Shown here piece after piece: positions 34,501-44,869 of a stretch of DNA of 64,000 nucleotides. Position 1 is the stretch's first letter. Every line of letters begins with the position of its first letter. Made by a program: the position numbers and the translations under genes. The stretch lies in the NCBI GenBank assembly GCA_034359265.1, contig CP136891.1, positions 59,620,001 to 59,684,000 on the forward strand. Reading direction: 5' to 3'. Source of the DNA: Canna indica. Its lineage: Eukaryota; Streptophyta; Magnoliopsida; Zingiberales; Cannaceae. A model generated the notes under the pieces. The model did no database searches and was not told the origin of the DNA. It saw only the letters and a program-made list of their open reading frames with translations.

Positions 34501-35106
34501 GGCAATTCGGGCAATTCGATCCTCTGGAAACACATCAGGGAATTCACAGACCACTGAGGTTCTGCTGACATTCCTTGCCTCACCCCTTTCCTCCTCAGCC
34601 ATAGATATGAAGGCCAGGAAAGATTGGCAGCTGCCCCGAAGCAGCTTACGAGCCTTTAGGGCTGAGATGACCCCTATTGGCTTGCTACCTCCCTCCCCTT
34701 GGAAAGTGAATTGCAGCAGCCCAAGCTTATTAAACATCACTGTTTTAGCTCTACAATCCAACATCGTAAAGTGCTCTGCCAACCAGTCCATGCCAAGGAT
34801 GACATCAAGTTCAAGAGTGGGTAGGAGTGTCAAATCCGCACTCAGCACATGGCCGCAGATGAGCACATCACAGCCTTGGTATATGGAATTTGCTAGGATT
34901 GCATCGCCCATAGGCATTGATACTATCAATGGCCCGTCGAGCATGGAGGGTGCCATTGACAATTTCGCAGCAAATTTGACAAACACAAATGAGTGCGTGG
35001 CACCCGGATCAAATAAAACAAATGCAGCAGACGAACATACTAAAATAGTACCTGCCACCACTACTTTGGACGCCTCTGCCCCATCACGACTCTTAGTATA
35101 TACACG
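31600..35106 (-). pseudogene. pol: G1 gag-pol remainder: protease, RT, RNase H, integrase, chromodomain (broken)
   Basis: Gypsy polyprotein in fragments. Protease 35061-34483 has FDPGATHSF, the usual Ser of D-S-G being Pro. RT 34457-33645 has [24 protein letters not shown] and the catalytic FIDDILVYS, all intact. A shift near 33650 precedes RNase H ([15 protein letters not shown] near 33370). Integrase follows with its zinc-binding region near 32830 and the core triad in ITMDLVTGLP (about 32700), SDRDTQF and GQSERTIQ. The C-terminus (32105-31600) has the chromodomain core IPLVKVRWEHHYGQEATWE, which in this family tethers integration to chromatin. At least four stops or shifts; the protease Pro suggests long inactivity. 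Confidence 0.88.
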
Positions 35107-35110
35107 ACAT

Positions 35111-35778
35111 TCTTTTCACTTCAAACTTGATATACATGTTTTACATGACCATATCTTTGTATTTTGAAAGTTTGAATGATTTCTGGAAATGTCATAACAA
35201 TCTCATTTATTTACGAAAATGCCACTAAAATATCACTCTTCTCAAGTTGCTCATTTTTCCGATACTTTAAATTTTCATTAGATTTTCAAATGAGACTTGA
35301 AGTATGATATTTTAAATTCACTTATGGTATCGTTCTACTCATTTGATGAGAAAAATCATTTCTAAAGTGATTTTTGACTATTTGACCGCTACTTGAAAAT
35401 ATCGATACTTAAGTTACTACATGATTCTTGGTTTTGGATTTCATTTATCATTTCAACGATATCATGTATGACTTAGTCTCTTATTCGATGTTTGACTTTC
35501 ATCCATTGAGTTGAGACTTTTGCGGTTTTGAAAAATCTTTTAGAGTTTCAACTATGACTTTTGATTGACTTTTCTTGCCCTCTTTGAGTGATGTCAAAAG
35601 GGGGAGAAAATCTAGGTAAAAAGGGAAGAAAATGTAGAAAACCATGAATGTAGATAGGGTGAGTTTATTTCCATAGATATGCATGTTGATAGGGGGAGAA
35701 ATCCCATGTTTGATATCCTTTGTGATTTAATGAATATATTTTCTTAAGGATGTTTGTCATCATCAAAAAGGGGGAGAT
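35111..35778 (+). mobile_element. Noncoding tail of pol-less copy D with purine tracts
   Basis: AT-rich sequence related to 29440-29767 and to the reversed tails at 22285-23505 and 39430-39790. It holds purine tracts at 35594-35606 and 35690-35700 and the terminal one at 35765-35778 (AAAAAGGGGGAGAT). No gag belongs to it in this window. Confidence 0.7.
35765..35778 (+). other. Terminal polypurine tract of copy D
   Basis: AAAAAGGGGGAGAT immediately precedes the LTR start TGTTGGCC at 35779. Confidence 0.85.
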
Positions 35779-37364
35779 TGTTGGCCTAAGGTTTTCTACC
35801 TTGGTCTTAATCTCGGTTTTGATTATAACAAACATAGAACTAATATTTCATGGAGATTTATTTTTAGGTTCCATATCGGTTAGCACTCAACGCCTCTGAT
35901 CGGAAAAATAAGAGAAATCAGCAAGGACGCTCGTCGTCGCTTGGATTTCATCGGGAAGATAGAGTATAGGTTTAAGGTGTCTAGAATGTGTTGTAAATCC
36001 ACATGATGATGCAAAGAAACTCATAATCCAAACCCAAATCCCAAATCACAAAAAATCGGAAAATAGGAAAAGACCCTGAAATTCAATAAGCCTAGGGAGC
36101 TCCTTGGAGGGCTATATAACTTAGACATTTTCTTGGCATAAAAAATATCGATAATTGTTCCTTAGGTAAAAACTAGATAACAAGGTATTTTAAAGGAATT
36201 TTTGAAAGCTTTTAGCCTACCCATATTTGACCCTGGAGATTATAAAAGTTTCAGTTTTCGAAAATTTGTACTAGACCCCAAAAGTTAGATTTTGATTCTT
36301 AAGGATTTTGAGTTTTTAGATATTTTTATTGAATCTAAATGGGGGGTAATCCTTATATAACATTCATGTTTTAAATTTATTCACTTAAAGTTAATAATTG
36401 TTATATAAGTAGACTTAGCAAAGACAAAACCCAGAAATGACAGAAAAAAATCAGCCAAACCAAGTAGTCTACCTAGGTTCGATCAACGGACTGGTCGACC
36501 GATAGACGGTGAAGGCATTTCGGTCAACCGACCGTTCGCTCGAACAATGCCCAGAATGGGCAAAATGCCTTCGGTCGCTTAGTCGGTTGACCGATGATCT
36601 AACGACAAGCGACTGGGTGTCGCCAACGGGCAAAAATTAGCCCGTTGACGAGCCATCTTGTTTGGGGGGTTATAAATACCCACTCCAAACTCTCTTCCAA
36701 ACCTTCTATGATGCTTCCAAGCCTCAAAGAGTGATCCTAAGCATTTCTACAAGCTTCCATTAAGCCATCCTTGCAAAAGCCCTAGTTTTGATCTCCACTT
36801 GTTGATTTAGCCTTCATGTTTCATAGGTTTATCTTCTCAGGGCATCAAGAGGACTAGGTAGGTTCTTTTGGAGCTAAGTAATTATTGTTCGATTTATCAC
36901 TCCAATTGTTATTGTATTTTGTTGTTTATTTTGATTGTATATCATTTTTATAAACCTAGGTTGCTAGGTTTGATTGAGTTGGTGGTTGCCTTGGTGTTAA
37001 GGCCTAAATCCACCATTGTAAGCTTAGTTTACTAGGATTAGTTGAGTTGTCCCTTAGGTTGAGGTGGGAGAGTGCTCTCGGTAGGAAGGCGGGATACTTC
37101 CGGGTGTGGAAGTGCCTTCGGTTTGAGAGCGGAGACTTTCCGGTGAAAAGTCTTCTTTGTAAGGGAAACGATATAATCTAGTAAAACTAGTTTGGAAATC
37201 CTAAGCAGGGTGCTTAGGTAGTGGAGTAGGCATTGAGGCCGAACCACTATAAATAATTGTGTTAGCATTGATATATTGCTTGTGTTAATTGCTTTATTAT
37301 TAATCGATTCCACATTTAGTCGTTAAATTGTAATTTGCCTAAATAGTTCTAAGAAAAGATTATG
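35779..37364 (+). repeat. 3' LTR of pol-less copy D
   Basis: Starts TGTTGGCCTAAGG; internal landmarks match the A and C LTRs (GATAACAAACAT-type segment, GGTCGACC/GGTCAACC array at about 36478-36620, TATA box at 36671-36678, ACTATAAATA block near 37246). About 450 bp near 35955-36420 are not matched in A. The last 50-60 bp are missing: sequence changes to the reversed tail of C at about 37364. Confidence 0.8.
36671..36678 (+). promoter_or_regulatory. TATA box of copy D LTR
   Basis: TATAAATA in the context GGGTTATAAATACCC, about 50-60 bp after the palindrome array. Confidence 0.65.
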
Positions 37365-38044
37365 GTCATGTAAAGCATGTATATCAAGTTCGAAGTGAAA
37401 CTAATGTCATTTGATCAAAATATGAACTTAGCACGATTTCATTCAAAATAGACATGAAAACATAAAAAGTTAAGTACCAAATTTTGCTATCTGCTCATAT
37501 TTTCTGAAACTTAGGCACATAGACATCTAACATGAGTTAATCTACGTATATGAGTCAAGTTTGGGCTGAAAATGAGGTTTCTAAGTCACTTTGTTGACTT
37601 AGGTCAAAGTACACTTCAAGTTTACAAAAATCAAACTTTTTAATCCTTATAAATTATATTCTTAACGAAATTTTTTGAAACTTTAGCCGGACAAACTAGA
37701 TTTTTCAAATAATCTATAGGTTCAAGAATCAGTCAAAAATTACTTTTCTATAAATTCATAAAATTCCTAAAATTCCAGGAGCATTTTTGTAAATTTTAGG
37801 GGTTTTTTCAAAAATTATCAATTTTGCTTCAAACTTTTCAGACATCGCTGAATGATCATTTAAGATGTGTTTGTCATGTTTGAGCTCAAAATGAATTGTC
37901 TAAGTTCATTTTTTATCCTATATTGATTTCAATGAAAAAATGGATATTTCTAGCTATCATTCAAGTTTTCAAAATCATTCCTAGAAATGATTTTACTCAA
38001 GCAATGGTGTGAATGATATTAGAAATGGAATCAAAATGATATAC

Positions 38045-39438
38045 TGTTAGTGATATGCCCTAGAGCCCTCATATAATTGGGAACTCTTCATGTACATTTT
38101 ACTTATTTATGAAAGACTATCTTTATTACTTAGTGCTCATGTTAATTCATTTGCTTTCATAAAGACTTAAACTATGTAATAAAGTCCTTGGTATATGACA
38201 CAGTCCAAGGAAATCATGAAGAGTTCATGATGTGAGATTCTTATTGCATGTAAATGTGTTTATACCTAAATTATCCCTAGTCGCTGTATTAAAAGATAGG
38301 ACATTGTTAATACGGATAGACTAGCACATGTTATACTTCTTGACTCGTTCAAGCAATAGTTCTCACAAGTTGTGAGCATTGCGATGCTCAGAGTTAACAT
38401 GTGGATGCTTGTTTGAGAAACAAGCTCATTGGAGACCTAATCATGAGATCTTCACAAGAATGTTCAATCTATGTTTGTGAAAGCATCTCATCATATCAGT
38501 GGTGCAAGTATCATTGGACTTGAGATCACCAAAGTATCTTAAGTGCCTAGTGTTATACTTTGACTTCATTACTTATGGTTCACCTTTGGGTGTTCATAGC
38601 TTGAAGATTGGGTATAGCATGAATCACTTGAAGATAGTTGAGTGATCAACATAGGATTCACCACCCCATATTTATTTGGGGAGTTTATCTCACTCTTCTT
38701 GTACAATCTCTTTATTCAGGAGTCTTTGGCCAGAGCAGTATGCGTTTATGAATGTGATTCATAAAGGGAATTTTTGGAATAAAGATTTAAGATACAAGAA
38801 TCTATACATCCAGGACTTGATTAACCTGGATGAGATAAAGAGTGGTGAAAGGAGTTAATTGCACGATAACTGCATATAAAAGGGTGAAATGGTCAAACCA
38901 CCGACCTTCTGACATTTGGATAGTCATGATGCTTGGCTAGAAGCCTCTCTTGACTTGTATAAGTGAATTTATTCATTGAGAATGAATAATAATTTAAAGA
39001 GTTTAAATCATGTAATTCCACTTCAGTGAGAATTATAATTCACTATATACTACTAACATGTTTCAGAAGCCCATAAGGTCACACATATATAGGAATGATA
39101 CAAATGTAAAATAACAATGACATATATGGCATAAGATGTCATTAGGTCCATGAGAAAGAAGAGAGAAGATGGCTTGCGAGACACATGAGATGGATTTGAT
39201 CCATTTAGTTGAGTCCACTTAGAACACTCAAACCCGTTAGATGAATTTGATCCATCTTGTTTTAAATTCGTGGGCACATGAGATGGATTTGATCCATCTT
39301 GAGCCCTCTTATTGGTTTGAAACACTAACCCTAGGAGTATATATTTCCACTCCTAGGGTGTAGCCGTAGATAACAAGAAGAGGAGGAGCAAAAATCAATT
39401 TTGTTTTTCGCTGCCTCGTGTACCAATGATTACCTTCA
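38045..39438 (+). mobile_element. Solo copia LTR (BARE/Angela-like ends) with TATAC duplication
   Basis: Starts TGTTAGTGATATGCCCTAGAG and ends ACCTTCA; perfect 5-bp duplications TATAC lie at 38040-38044 and 39439-39443. The opening recalls the ATATGCCCTAGAG of BARE/Angela-type LTRs. A TATATATTT motif lies at about 39339. Orientation + is inferred from that opening. It contains no internal coding region. Confidence 0.85.
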
Positions 39439-40734
39439 TATACATGAGTTTTCATTTGACGTTTTTGAAGAAAAATCAAAGTATTGAAAAAATGAGTATT
39501 TCAAGTAAGTGATACTTTGTGTTTCCGAAATTCAACTTTAAAATTCCATTATAAATCAGATTATTGATGAAATTTTTACGCAACAAACTAGATTTTTCAG
39601 TGAAAGTGCAGTTTCAAGAATCATCTAAAAATAATTTTTCTACATTTTTCTAGAAATAACTGAAAATGCTTAATTTTCAATGATATTTCCATAATTTTTA
39701 GTTATTTTCAAAAAGTGCTCAGTTTTCATTCAAACTTTTATAACACCACATAATGGTCATTTAAAGATTGTATGTCAAGTTTGGAATGAAAATTATGTCC
39801 TTAAGTCAAGATATCAACCTAGCATGGTATCATTGAAAACTAAACTAGTTATTATGAAATTTGCTAAGTGTCAATCTTATCATTTACTCATGGTTTTTCA
39901 AATTTAAACTTATGGACACCTAACATGAGTAAATCTAAACATGTTCCTCAAATATGGATGGAAAATAAGACCTCTAAATCAATTTGTTGACTTGGGTCAA
40001 CTTGGTTCACAAGAGGTTATCATGAAATGGCCTCTATGTCATTTTATCCATATCCATATGAAATTTTCATTCTAAGTGTATGGAAACATGTCATACCTAT
40101 TCCTAAACATATTTATGAAGTTTGGAATTGAAATGAAGTGTCCAAGTCGATTTATTGACTTGGGTCAAACTTTTCCAAGCTTAAGTCCCCTAAAGTGATC
40201 TAGTTATCACCTTGTTCATCTACACATGAGTTTTCAAGTTTAAACACCTAGAATCATATCATGTGTGTAGCTAAACATGTTTTCCAACTACTATCTCAAA
40301 ATGAGGTCTCTAATATGAATTTTAACTTAGAGCAAATTTCATTCAATCAAGATATCATGAAATTTCCTAAGTTATAAAAATTTTACCTACTCATGAAATT
40401 TCATAGATTTGCCATGCAAAATCAATCATGAGTATAGAGACATCATTAAAGCATGAATATTCAACTATTATACAAAGATTTTTGCCAAACTCAAACTCAT
40501 ACCTCATTCTTGGAAATTTGGTCAAACTTGTCTTTTTCTTTCCAATTTCTAAAGTCTTCCATTTTATCATAACTAGCAAGCAATATTCATTAGTAGGATA
40601 ATGAGAATATAATTACTAGCAAGTTATCAAACTAAGTAGCAAAGAGAGGGATCAATTATCGATATCAAAATCTACTTTGCTAAATAGTTTCAAATTCGTT
40701 TCAAAATGAAATCGAGTGATATCAAAACGAATTT

Positions 40735-40935
40735 TAAGAGATCACAAGTGAAATATAAATGAAAACATGATCTCCAACCCTTCCTATTTGTTAAAAACCG
40801 AAAGGCCACAATGAGCCTACGATTTAAAACCGCAAGGTCGCATGAGCTCGTTATAGGCTACATAGGTCTCCGAAGAGACCGAAAAATCAAAAATAAAAAA
40901 TCATTTGATAAAACCATATCAAGAGCGGTAAGAAT
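40735..40935 (-). ncRNA. Conserved noncoding module, copy C
   Basis: Minus-strand copy of the module in A and B. It has the best hairpin of the three: GGTCTC, loop TTCG, GAGACC. The later pair is GAGATCA with TGATCTC, as in A. Function unknown. Confidence 0.4.
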
Positions 40936-41188
40936 CAACTCGAATTAAGCAAGTATCATAAACTTCAACTTGAATGAATTCAAATAAAGTAAAGGAGATG
41001 ATACCAAGTTTACTTAGATGCCAATTTTCATTCCTAAGGTATCATGATGACTTGTAGTTGCAACCTTGTGGTGGTGTATCCTTCAAGCCCTCAAGCAACT
41101 TCAATCAACCAACTTCATCTTAATCATGTGTGGTAGCTCCCCCTACAATAGAGCATAAAATTTTTGGTACCCAAATGGCTTTGGGTCC

Positions 41189-42530
41189 TTAGGGGTTAGT
41201 GGGCTTAGGTACCCAAAGTATCTTAATAACACTAGGGTTCACTTTAAATGCACAATCATATATAGCATGCCAGTAAACACCACAACAAAAGCAATGTCTA
41301 TTAAATTTTCTTTTGTTTTTGCTATGGACATAAGATTTATTATTAGAATGCTTGTCATTTGAACTAAGATGAGCATGAGCATTCTTGAGAGAAACATTCA
41401 TCTTCTTATGATCACGAGGTCTAGTGGTAGAATACTTAGCATTTTGAACATGATGGACATTAGCATTCTTTCCATAAGCATTTTTCATTTTTGTGTTCTT
41501 AGGAGAAGAAATATTTTTGAATTCATTTACTTTCTTATTCAAAAACACAACCTCATTTTTCAAATCGTTCATGGATCTATGAATAACATGCAATTGAGTT
41601 TTCAACATGCTATTTTCATTCTTTAAGATGTCATTTTTTGTTTTCAAATCCTTAGTGTCAATACTTAAGGTATCATGGCATGGATTAAAGACACTAATTT
41701 TTATCTTCTCATTTTTTAATTTTACATAATGTAATTGAGAGCTAAGGCTTAAGTTTTCTTTCTTCAATTTTTTTGTTTTCTTTATCCTTTTTAACAAGCA
41801 AGGTGTACACTTTCTTATATTCGCTTACTAACTCATCATATTGCATATCATGTGAACTAGAAGAGCTAGTATTATCATTATCATTATCATGACTAGATGA
41901 AGAAGAAAGTACCTCATTATTTGCAACCACGAGACAAACTTTGGAGGTGCCTTCATAGTCATGGCTAGAGGGTGATTCAATTTAGTGAGATGTGGAGGTG
42001 GAAGCACTTGACCTCTTCCTTGCTTTGTTCATCATGGTAGGGCAATTTTTTTTCACATGCCCCTTTTCCTTGCAAGCATGACAAATCACCTTTCATTTTC
42101 GGCTCTTAGAGTTACTCCTTTGACTAGAAGCACTATGGGCATCAAAACTGGGATTAGTAGTAGGTGAGTGACCATTGTCATCACCACCTTCATCAAAAGT
42201 GTCAATCTCTTCGGTTTTGGCATAATCATATAAAACATTTAAGGTGGCTCATAAATCGTAAGCCGAAGAGCAATGCATGACTTTATCTAGGATGTCATTT
42301 GGTGATGTGCAAAGTATACAATTCATGGCATCTCCATTATACTTAAACATTTTCTTATCCAATTCACTCCAAGCATGCATGTCAACCTTAGGATCAATGA
42401 ATTCTAAATGTAACATGTTAAAGACACCAAAACCTTTAGTCTTTAAATATGTGTACATCCTATATTTCCAAAGACCAAAGTTCGAGTCATCGAACCTAGG
42501 AGGTGAAGATGCTACCAACTCTAGTGCCAT
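41189..42530 (-). pseudogene. gag: gag of element C (broken)
   Basis: The best 5' end of the family: ATG at 42530, about 55 bp after the primer site, opens MALELVASSPPRFDDSNFGL. A TGA replaces Trp near 42252. Zinc knuckle 1 (CHACKEKGHVKKNC, near 42085) is intact. A Ser/Asp/Asn-rich stretch and a coiled coil follow (41930-41600). The last open part (41797-41189) carries knuckle 2 (CFCCGVYWHAIYDC, near 41280), intact, and ends WVPKPTNP near 41195. No protease lies downstream. Expected role: particle assembly and RNA packaging for a pol-less element. Confidence 0.82.
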
Positions 42531-42584
42531 TCTCGGATTGAGACAATGTGTAGAAGAGATGGTGAAATCTCAAGTTACGGACCC

Positions 42585-42596
42585 GCTCTGATACCA
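42585..42596 (-). other. Primer-binding site of element C
   Basis: Minus-strand TGGTATCAGAGC, two bases from the LTR end; the exact copia site complementary to initiator methionine tRNA. Confidence 0.88.
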
Positions 42597-42598
42597 AT

Positions 42599-43954
42599 TG
42601 TTGGTGAAATGGTCACACTAGAGGGGATGAATAATGTGTTAACTAATAAAATTAGCTTAAATCTGATTTTAATCATTTCTTAAATTACTTAGGTAATTCA
42701 CAATTGTACGACTAAATGTGAAAGCGAGTAATAAAGATAAGTAATGCGATACAGAAATAAAACAATGCTAACACAAGTATTTATAGTGGTTCGGCCCCAA
42801 TGCCTACTCCACTACCTAAGCACCCAACTAAGGATTTCCAAACATAGCTTTACTTGATTATATCGTTTCCCTTACAAAGAGGACTTTACACCGGAAAGTC
42901 TCCGCTCTCAAATCGAAGGCACTTCCACACCCGGAAGTATCCCACCTTCCTACTGAGAGCACTCTCCCACCTCAACCTAAGGGATAACTCAACTAATCCT
43001 AATAAACTAAGTTTACACAAGTGGCTTTACACCTTCTACACCAAGGATACCACTCAATCACAAGACCTAACACTAGGTCTTCTTACAAGCTCAAGTAACT
43101 CAATTCAAAAAAAAAAATACTTTAATCACAAAAAGAGAGTAAAGATGACTTGTCACAATAAGAACACCTCTTCTTCTTGAGCCTAGCACCCTTGATGAGC
43201 CCTCCAATGAAGAACACTTGAAGATGAGGGATCAAGAGCTAGGTTTGAAGGATTTGATCAATGAGGAGCTTAGAGGATGCTAAAGATCACTCTTTGAGAC
43301 TTGGAAACATCAACAACTATCTAGGAATGAGTTTGGTAAAGATGGGTATTTATAACCCCGCAAACACCAAGGCTCGTCAACGGGCATTTTTCTGCCTGTT
43401 GGCGACGCCCGATCGCTTGTTGGTCGATCATCGGTCGACCGATGGATCGACCACCCAAGCGACTGCGACATTATGTCGCTTCTGGGCGAACTTCGGTCAA
43501 CCGAATTGGCAGAAAAACCAACTGCCAATTTTTTGCCACATTCGGTCGACCGACCAATCGACCAAATTTCCTGTTGCCAATTCTTCACTACATTCGGTCG
43601 ATCAACTGGTCGACCGAACCTAGGCTGAACTTGATTTTTTCAGTCAACTTCTTGCGCGCTTCGTTTTCGGGTTCCGGCCTTCAATGTGCATCAACTTGGA
43701 GAGCTTTCCATGTGTTCTTTAGACTCGTCCAAGACGTCTTTGGTGCACACGTCGAACTTCAAGAGATTTCCACGATGAACCCGAACACGACGATCAATGT
43801 TCTTCCAATTTTCCAATTTCTTCAATATTTTCGATCGAGGACATCAAGAGCTAATCGATATGGAACCTGAAAGATTTCTCAATAAAACATTTGTTCTATG
43901 TTTTTTATCATCAAAACCGAGATTAAGACCAAGGTTGAAAATCTTAAGCCAACA
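42599..43954 (-). repeat. 5' LTR of element C
   Basis: Minus-strand start TGTTGGCTTAAG at 43954, end CACCAACA at 42599, 1356 bp. It contains a GGTCGACC array (about 43418-43620) and a minus-strand TATA box at 43347-43354. Its terminal block has only four Gs where the related LTRs have 6 to 13. Confidence 0.88.
43347..43354 (-). promoter_or_regulatory. TATA box of element C LTR
   Basis: Minus-strand TATAAATA in the context GGGTTATAAATACCC, identical to that of copy D. Confidence 0.65.
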
Positions 43955-44851
43955 ACCCCTTCTTCCATCTTGGCCAAGCACCCCTAGGGTAAAACTAGGG
44001 CTGCCGAGCCACAAGGGGAAGTCCCGGGCCCTCCTCCCACAAACCGACACAAGACTCGGCGATCAAAACCCACGAATCGACGGAAAACCACAAAAACAAA
44101 ACTATGCCCATATCGGCTCAAGAACACGAGAAAACACGAGAAAGGAGGGGTAAAACCACTCACCTAGATTAGGAAAAAGAAATAGAGAAAGACTTCCAAG
44201 CGGCGGCCTCCGAATTCGGCCTTCAAGCATTCGGCTCCAAGGCAAAGAGAAAAGAGGGGGGTGGCGGCTCCACATTAAGCCGGTGGCTCCAAGAAAAGGG
44301 AAGAAGGGTGCGGCGGCTCCACCAAGCCAATGGCTTGGCTTCCAAGGGAGAGGAAGGGAGAGAAAGAGAAAGGATGGCCGACTCCTCATTTTGGCTCTAC
44401 CCGGTAGCTCCAAGAGAGAGGAAGGAAGGGGCGGCTAGCTCGGCTTGGCTCCTCTCTCATCTCACGGTTTGTTCGGCTCCAATAGGGAGCCGCAAGCCCT
44501 AGTGGGGGATTTTATAATCCCTTTCCACCTTTTCAATCCTAATCTCCTTTAACTTGCATCCCCCTCAACCTGTATCTGCAACCCGCTAAACCAAAATACC
44601 TTATACTAACACATGCTTCAACCACATGCACACCCATATGCAACATTATTTAATAATCATGCACATTAAACAACATAATTAAATAAATTCATCTACGCAA
44701 GCAAGAAATTACATAATTCATATTCCTACTTACCCGAGCTCGCAAGCTCGTACTAGACCATGAGTCGACTCTGCTCGACCTCGGACTAGCCCGCTGGCCT
44801 GACAAACACAAACATAAATGGAAAACTAATATTAATATCTAGGATATTACA
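43955..44851 (-). repeat. 3' LTR of gypsy G2 (3' end cut off by element C)
   Basis: Minus-strand start TGTAATATCCTAG at 44851. Same family as the LTR at 25858-26767. GC-rich runs of GGCGGCTC give spurious ORFs. Confidence 0.82.
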
Positions 44852-44869
44852 ATCCTCCCTCCTTTAAGA

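Larger units (their letters stand above)
29768..35110 (-). mobile_element. Ty3/gypsy chromovirus G1 (3' LTR and pol; gag and 5' LTR missing)
   Basis: Order on the minus strand from 35110: protease, RT, RNase H, integrase, chromodomain, purine tract, 3' LTR. RT and RNase H before integrase is diagnostic of gypsy; the chromodomain and LTR type fit the Tekay/Del lineage. Gag and the 5' LTR are lost at a breakpoint near 35110, where tail sequence of a pol-less element resumes. Confidence 0.88.
37365..43954 (-). mobile_element. Pol-less Sirevirus-derived element C
   Basis: Minus strand: 5' LTR (43954-42599), primer site, gag (42530-41189), conserved module (about 40935-40735), AT-rich tail down to 37365. 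A solo LTR interrupts the tail at 38045-39438. It is inserted in the G2 LTR at 43954/43955. Its 3' end meets the end of copy D tail to tail at about 37364, without a 3' LTR of its own. Confidence 0.8.

Noticed and set aside
31960..35167. Plus-strand ORFs of 100-190 codons across gypsy G1
   Set aside because: They lie antisense to the gypsy pol, which has clear RT, RNase H and integrase motifs on the minus strand.
29768..35778. Gypsy G1 simply splitting element B into 26768-29767 and 35111-37364
   Set aside because: Both sides contain the same stretch of the tail (29440-29767 and 35111-35290), so the right part must come from another copy, named D here.
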